A DNA stretch of 64,000 nt from Planctomycetaceae bacterium (GTDB lineage Bacteria > Planctomycetota > Phycisphaerae > SM23-33): contig JAJFVE010000160.1 in assembly GCA_021371965.1 (NCBI GenBank), positions 6,176-70,175 of the forward strand, in the 5' to 3' direction. How positions within the stretch are numbered: position 1 is the first letter of the stretch; each line of letters begins with the position of its first letter. The notes beneath the pieces were generated by a model. It made no database searches. It saw only the letters and a program-made list of their open reading frames with translations, and was not told where the DNA came from. The translations under genes and the position numbers were made by a program. Shown piece by piece: positions 60,307-64,000 of the stretch.

Positions 60307-61683
60307 ATGATGACGCGATCAGGCGCCGGGTTTATCCTTGCAGCAATCTGCCTTGCAGTCGTCCTTTGCCCATCGACAGCATGGGCTGACGGCGCGCTGG
60401 GACCGGCAAATATTGCCGGCCAGTGGGGCGAAGGGCCTGACTACGTCGGAAACACCAGTGACGACACCTGGCAATACTGGTTCGAAAACCAGGGCGTCCC
60501 AAACAGCTATCTGGCGTTGAATAAGTACCTGACCTACAACACCACGTGGCGCGGCTGGGGACTGGCCAGCGACTGGGAGGCCTGGGAGGGACTCTGGGGC
60601 GACACGACCGGCGGCGGGATGTATGCCCACCCTTATATCCACCATGGCCTGTCGGAATCCGTCGCGCTGACCTATAAGGTCTCCCAGACGGGGACGTATA
60701 CGATTGCCGGGGGCGTGACCGACATGAACGTCCTCGACGATGGCAGCGGCGGGGCTGTCAACCATGACGGCGTTGAAGCAAGAGTCGAGATCCTGGACTC
60801 CTCATTCAATCTTGTTCGGACGGTGGGGAGTGTTGTGGTCGGGGACAACGAGGCATTAGGAGGCGGCGCCTACGCCCCCAACTCCTCCACGTTCTCCTAC
60901 GCCGCCCAGAGTCTCAACGCCAACCAGTATGTGCGAGTTGTGATCGATCCGCGGACGTATGCCGGCTCTGACATGACGCGGCTTGATTATCTGCAGGTCT
61001 ATCAGGGAACGACAGCGCCCGTGGCCCCGTCGCCGACGCCTAACCCTGCGCCGGAAGCGACGCAGACGGCGACTTATTCCTTCAACACCTATCCGACCGA
61101 CAGTTCAAATCTTGTCGTCTTGAGCCCGCGACCGACATCATATTTTGGCGACAACTATCCGATCAGTTCGGGTGGGGCCGGAGTGCACATTGGATTGACG
61201 GATGTGACTTTTTCCATGCCCAAGGACATGACGCTCGACAAATTGTATTTCCAGATCTGCGACATGAACACTGGTGGCCGCTTCCATATGGATCTGTATG
61301 TCGATGGCATCTTGCAGAGCCTGCAGACAACTTATGTCGACGCCATCGCCTCCGGCGCTGGGGTCCTGGTCGACCTTGAATGGGACATCATCAACCTCGA
61401 CCTGCTTGCAGGCCAGACTCTCATGATACGGTTCGATCACGATGCTAACATGGTCGGAAGCAGCAGCACTGCGGCACGCCTGAACTATACTCCCGACGGC
61501 AATACATCCTATCCCGAGGTCTACAACGTATTCAGCAGCTACAGCCGGACCACACCAGTGTCTCTGTTAGCAGTTCCTGAACCCGGCTCCCTTTGTCTTA
61601 TGGCGATGGGCGCTGTATCGCTGCTCCTACGTCGTTCAGGAAGACTCCGTGCCCGCGCTGCGACGGTGAGCCTGGAAAGTTGA
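60307..61683 (+). CDS. PEP-CTERM protein, large secreted
   Basis: A 458-residue exported protein: signal GFILAAICLAVVLCPSTAWA, a beta-rich N-terminal domain to about residue 240 with carbohydrate-binding-module look (SVALTYKVSQTGTYTIAGGV, QYVRVVIDPRTYAGSDMTRL), a Pro-rich linker (VAPSPTPNPAPEATQ), a second beta domain, and the tail VPEPGSLCLMAMGAVSLLLR followed by a basic end. The end is longer than usual for PEP-CTERM (about 20 residues after the span). Likely a matrix or surface protein. Confidence 0.8.
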   Translation: MMTRSGAGFILAAICLAVVLCPSTAWADGALGPANIAGQWGEGPDYVGNTSDDTWQYWFENQGVPNSYLALNKYLTYNTTWRGWGLASDWEAWEGLWGDTTGGGMYAHPYIHHGLSESVALTYKVSQTGTYTIAGGVTDMNVLDDGSGGAVNHDGVEARVEILDSSFNLVRTVGSVVVGDNEALGGGAYAPNSSTFSYAAQSLNANQYVRVVIDPRTYAGSDMTRLDYLQVYQGTTAPVAPSPTPNPAPEATQTATYSFNTYPTDSSNLVVLSPRPTSYFGDNYPISSGGAGVHIGLTDVTFSMPKDMTLDKLYFQICDMNTGGRFHMDLYVDGILQSLQTTYVDAIASGAGVLVDLEWDIINLDLLAGQTLMIRFDHDANMVGSSSTAARLNYTPDGNTSYPEVYNVFSSYSRTTPVSLLAVPEPGSLCLMAMGAVSLLLRRSGRLRARAATVSLES

Positions 61684-61690
61684 TTCCGTT

Positions 61691-61882
61691 ATGCCCATGC
61701 GAGCATGGCGCGTTCCATCGCTCACGGACGGCAGGCAGAAAATTGGACGGATGGTAACGGGCGGGGGCGGCGGCTACGGGGGCAAGGGCAAAAGCGGTTG
61801 CGGCAGTAGCGGTTGCGGTTGCCTTGCCATTCTGATTATCGCCGCCGCAATCTACGCCATCATAAAGGCAACGAGTCATTGA
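61691..61882 (+). CDS. small glycine-rich single-span protein
   Basis: A frame of up to 63 residues; the probable start is the ATG at 61691 or the one at 61751 (43 residues), neither with a strong ribosome site. The core is GGGGGYGGKGKSGCGSSGCGC, i.e. Gly- and Cys-rich, followed by one membrane span LAILIIAAAIYAII. Not recognised. It lies between a PEP-CTERM gene and a low-GC gene. The repeated GGxGG/CGSSGCGC may be compositional. Confidence 0.4.
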   Translation: MPMRAWRVPSLTDGRQKIGRMVTGGGGGYGGKGKSGCGSSGCGCLAILIIAAAIYAIIKATSH

Positions 61883-61952
61883 CGGCGACGGCGGCGGGCG
61901 GATAGTCTGTCTGCCGCCGTTCTCTTTACTGGGGCAACAAGGGTAAACAAGT

Positions 61953-62501
61953 ATGGCAACAATTCCCCCAGGCGTTGCAACATTGACAAATGCTCTAGTC
62001 AAAATGCTAGATGCGGCAAGGCTCTGCCTTGAAAAACGGTTTGATACGCCGTCGCTGATCTTGCTCTACAGTCTCATTGATACGCTGGCTTGGCTTGACA
62101 TTACGGGCGGCGACGGCGACGTACATCGTCCGGATTTCGAGAGATGGGTTAATAAGTATCTGTTGCCATACGACGGCTTGAATTGTACCGCAAACGATTT
62201 GTATGGAGCACGTTGTGGCTTGCTGCATTCCCATTCGCCAGAATCCCGCATGAGTCGGAACAATGTAGCAAAACAGATTTGGTATTCTTTCGGCAATGCC
62301 GACAAGATATTCTTCGACACGTTTGTTCAGACACAGAATCCCGCTTCAACTATCTCAATACGCATTGAAACCTTGATAGCCGCAATCAATGAAGCAATCT
62401 TGAACTTCGGCGAAGACGCTCTGGCAACCACGGAAGGTTACAATCGAGTAATGAAACGAGCGGAAAAGTTTTTCGGTACCGTCTATACTCCGCCAACATG
62501 A
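61953..62501 (+). CDS. HEPN-like protein (RX4H motif), orphan
   Basis: A 182-residue helical protein with lower GC than its neighbours. The segment YGARCGLLHSHSPES contains RCGLLH, an RX4H match to the catalytic motif of HEPN-fold RNases; the preceding helix (LYSLIDTLAWLDI) and the low-polarity helices around it also fit HEPN. HEPN proteins are often toxins or defence RNases. No antitoxin-like partner is adjacent, so this may be an orphan or a housekeeping-like variant. AAGGG lies ten bases before the ATG. The assignment rests on one short motif. Confidence 0.45.
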   Translation: MATIPPGVATLTNALVKMLDAARLCLEKRFDTPSLILLYSLIDTLAWLDITGGDGDVHRPDFERWVNKYLLPYDGLNCTANDLYGARCGLLHSHSPESRMSRNNVAKQIWYSFGNADKIFFDTFVQTQNPASTISIRIETLIAAINEAILNFGEDALATTEGYNRVMKRAEKFFGTVYTPPT

Positions 62502-62546
62502 TATTGCAGACCCTGAACCAGAATGCATGTTCTGATCAGATTGAAA

Positions 62547-62570
62547 CGGGCGGCCATTGCTGACCGCCCG
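62547..62570 (-). terminator. terminator of the truncated PEP-CTERM gene
   Basis: The same stem-loop as at 60168-60192, in reverse orientation, placed 30 bases after the stop codon of the minus-strand PEP-CTERM gene. The T-run is weaker (TTTCAATC). Confidence 0.75.
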
Positions 62571-62599
62571 TCAAAGACCTCGTTCGCAGCAAACGCAAT

Positions 62600-63043
62600 C
62601 TACTTCCTTCGCCGGCGACCAAGGGCCGCTATACTCCCCAAAACCAGCAGGCCCATCGTAGCAGGTTCGGGAATATAAGTCATCCCGGCATCCCAAGTCA
62701 GGTCGTTCTGTCCGGAGATAAGCGTAATCAGCCCGGTCAGGCCAGTCAGAGGATCAGCGTCGCTGTCCTGCTGCTCATTGCCGATGCCCTGCAACGTGAA
62801 GACATAGCTTTCAGGCAAATCGAACTTCACTTGATACTGTCCCGGCGTGAGGCCTGAGAACAGGTACTTCCCATCAAGGCCGCTCAGCATCGAGGTAATC
62901 ATGTTGCCCTGCGAATCCAGCAGGCGCACGGTCACATCTTTCACGCCCATCTCTCCGGCATCCTGAATGCCGTTATGGTTGGCGTCGAACCAGACGTAGT
63001 CACCCAGAGACGCGTACTGGAACCAGACAGAAGCAGCAGACAC
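62600..63043 (-). pseudogene. 5'-truncated PEP-CTERM protein with SdrD-B-like domain
   Basis: A 147-residue frame from GTG at 63043. An SdrD/SD-repeat B-like domain (YASLGDYVWFDANHNGIQD, VTVRLLDSQGNMITSMLSG, LTPGQYQVKFDLPE) is followed by the sorting tail IPEPATMGLLVLGSIAALGR and RRRK. No signal peptide is present: an in-frame TAG stands just upstream of the GTG, and GGAGGTG overlaps the start codon rather than preceding it. Such proteins are exported, so the gene seems to have lost its 5' part. Confidence 0.65.
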
Positions 63044-63233
63044 CTCCGTAACAGACTAGACAAGTGTATACAAATGGAGCGGACCTGTCAACAGGAAATG
63101 GTTTAGAACGATGATTTTCTAAGTCGTCGAGCTGGCAAAATTGGGGTGTTCCCTACCGAGTAATGCCTTACTATAGTCACGCCGACGTGGGCTCAGACCC
63201 CCCCGGTTCATGCTCACCCAGACGAGGTCGCAG

Positions 63234-63857
63234 ATGAGTCAGCGGAAATACAACGCCCAGGCAACTCGAGCGTCGATCCTTGAAGCAGCGCGGCGCCTGT
63301 TCGCACGCCAGGACATCTCGGCCGTCAGCATCCGCGACATTGCCAAGGAGGCGGGCGTCAGCCACGGGCTGGTGCAGCAGTACTTTGGCACCCGTGAGCA
63401 CATGATCGCCGGGATCATCGAGCACGAGATCGAGGAGGTTGCCAAGCGGATCCCTGCGATACAGAAAGGCAAAGCCAAAGAGGCGGTGGCATCGCTTCGC
63501 GACATCAAGAGCGGCATGGCCCGGTTTCAGGATTATGCCCTGCTCATCATGCGGGCGGAACTGACGGGGGTCAAACCAGAGACCATGTTAGATCCGGCCA
63601 AGCCTACTCCTGCGATGGCACTGGCAGCGGCGATAGCAGAACTCCAGGCGAATGCACCAAAGAAGTCCAAGAAGAAGTTGGATCCTCGCCTGGTCAGCGC
63701 CTATATCAACGCGGCGCTATTCGCTTTCGCAGCGCTCTCGCCCTGGTTGATGGCGTCCGTTGGCCTGAAGCCTAAGGACTTCCAGGCCAAGCTCGACGAA
63801 ATCGCTGACATCTCTGTAAGACTCGCCGCTCTCGCGACAGGGGAGACGGACCAATAG
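63234..63857 (+). CDS. TetR/AcrR-family transcriptional regulator
   Basis: A 207-residue regulator. The N-terminal HTH reads RASILEAARRLFARQDISAV, then SIRDIAKEAGVSHGLVQQYF, the classical TetR DNA-binding region; the remaining part is the ligand-binding helical domain. The ATG at 63234 follows GAGGTCGCAG; the upstream ATG at 63210 lacks a site. Its target is unknown; the downstream gene lies outside the window. The end of the window (63858-64000) shows only the start of an AT-rich intergenic region. Confidence 0.9.
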   Translation: MSQRKYNAQATRASILEAARRLFARQDISAVSIRDIAKEAGVSHGLVQQYFGTREHMIAGIIEHEIEEVAKRIPAIQKGKAKEAVASLRDIKSGMARFQDYALLIMRAELTGVKPETMLDPAKPTPAMALAAAIAELQANAPKKSKKKLDPRLVSAYINAALFAFAALSPWLMASVGLKPKDFQAKLDEIADISVRLAALATGETDQ

Positions 63858-64000
63858 GCGAAACTGAAGATCGTAAATTGGAAGTTCCTGATTGTCTGGC
63901 TCCAGCGGCGGACAATGGCCATATTGACCTAAATACTTATCATTGCTGTGCTTATAATACACTCGTTGTTTGAATTACGCGCAAAACAGACAAGAAAGGA

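Overview
The window looks like a chromosome segment of an anaerobic or microaerophilic planctomycete, probably Phycisphaerae-like; this is inferred from gene content, not from a database search. The signs are several PEP-CTERM surface proteins (tails of the VPEPATM...RRRRK type), a sulfatase with a CTPSR site, a family of secreted GH29-like proteins, a GH116-like glycosidase, a GTP-type PEP carboxykinase, an anaerobe-type oxygen-defence operon and, at the left edge, the start of an operon that resembles planctomycete ubiquitin-like conjugation loci. Most of the window is GC-rich; islands of visibly lower GC lie at about 50.4-52.4 kb and 61.9-62.5 kb.

Layout. 1-1.6 kb (minus strand): a MoaD/ThiS-like beta-grasp protein, a truncated RING/E2-like partner running off the edge, very small proteins, and three copies of a 30-bp promoter-like box. 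2.0-5.7 kb (plus): rubrerythrin, a rubredoxin-fused NADH oxidoreductase, thiol peroxidase, desulfoferrodoxin, rubredoxin and a flavin split-barrel protein, forming a reactive-oxygen scavenging chain. 5.9-8.4 kb: nitroreductase-like protein and a DUF2062-phospholipase D fusion. 8.5-9.8 kb (minus): wreckage made of a P-type ATPase 3' end joined to a decayed MFS gene and a transposase remnant. 10.1-13.9 kb: SERCA-like cation ATPase and two DUF2294 genes. 13.9-24.5 kb: a dense, largely overlapping plus-strand run with PEPCK, an aminotransferase, a homocitrate/Re-citrate synthase-like enzyme, chorismate synthase, DAHP synthase, BioY, a HAD-Sua5 fusion, a gamma-carbonic-anhydrase-like protein, PurE and a small unknown. 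24.7-29.4 kb: SOUL-like lipoprotein, two fasciclin-domain proteins, a second flavin split-barrel protein and a DUF2892-tailed membrane protein.

29.5-36.7 kb (minus): KatG and a sulfane-sulfur module made of YeeE/YedE transport proteins, a YeeE-triple-rhodanese fusion and a CstB-like metallo-beta-lactamase-rhodanese protein. 36.8-38.3 kb holds an intact inverted second copy of the MFS gene, again with a transposase N-terminal remnant and flanked by 43-nt direct repeats. 38.9-40.8 kb: a large serine recombinase. 41-58 kb: carbohydrate-related island with three GH29-like genes (four modules), a secreted unknown, GH116, a DUF2339 membrane protein and a sulfatase, interrupted at 50.4-52.5 kb by a cassette-like row of orphan small genes separated by a repeated intergenic element. 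58-64 kb: lipoprotein, a ComM remnant, three PEP-CTERM genes (one 5'-truncated) that share a terminator sequence, a HEPN-like protein and a TetR regulator.

The most interesting items for follow-up are the ubiquitin-like operon at the left edge with its repeated promoter-like boxes, the orphan-gene cassette row at 50.4-52.5 kb, the paired triple-rhodanese proteins, and the mobile MFS cassette that exists as a decayed and an intact inverted copy. No tRNA, rRNA or CRISPR array was seen.
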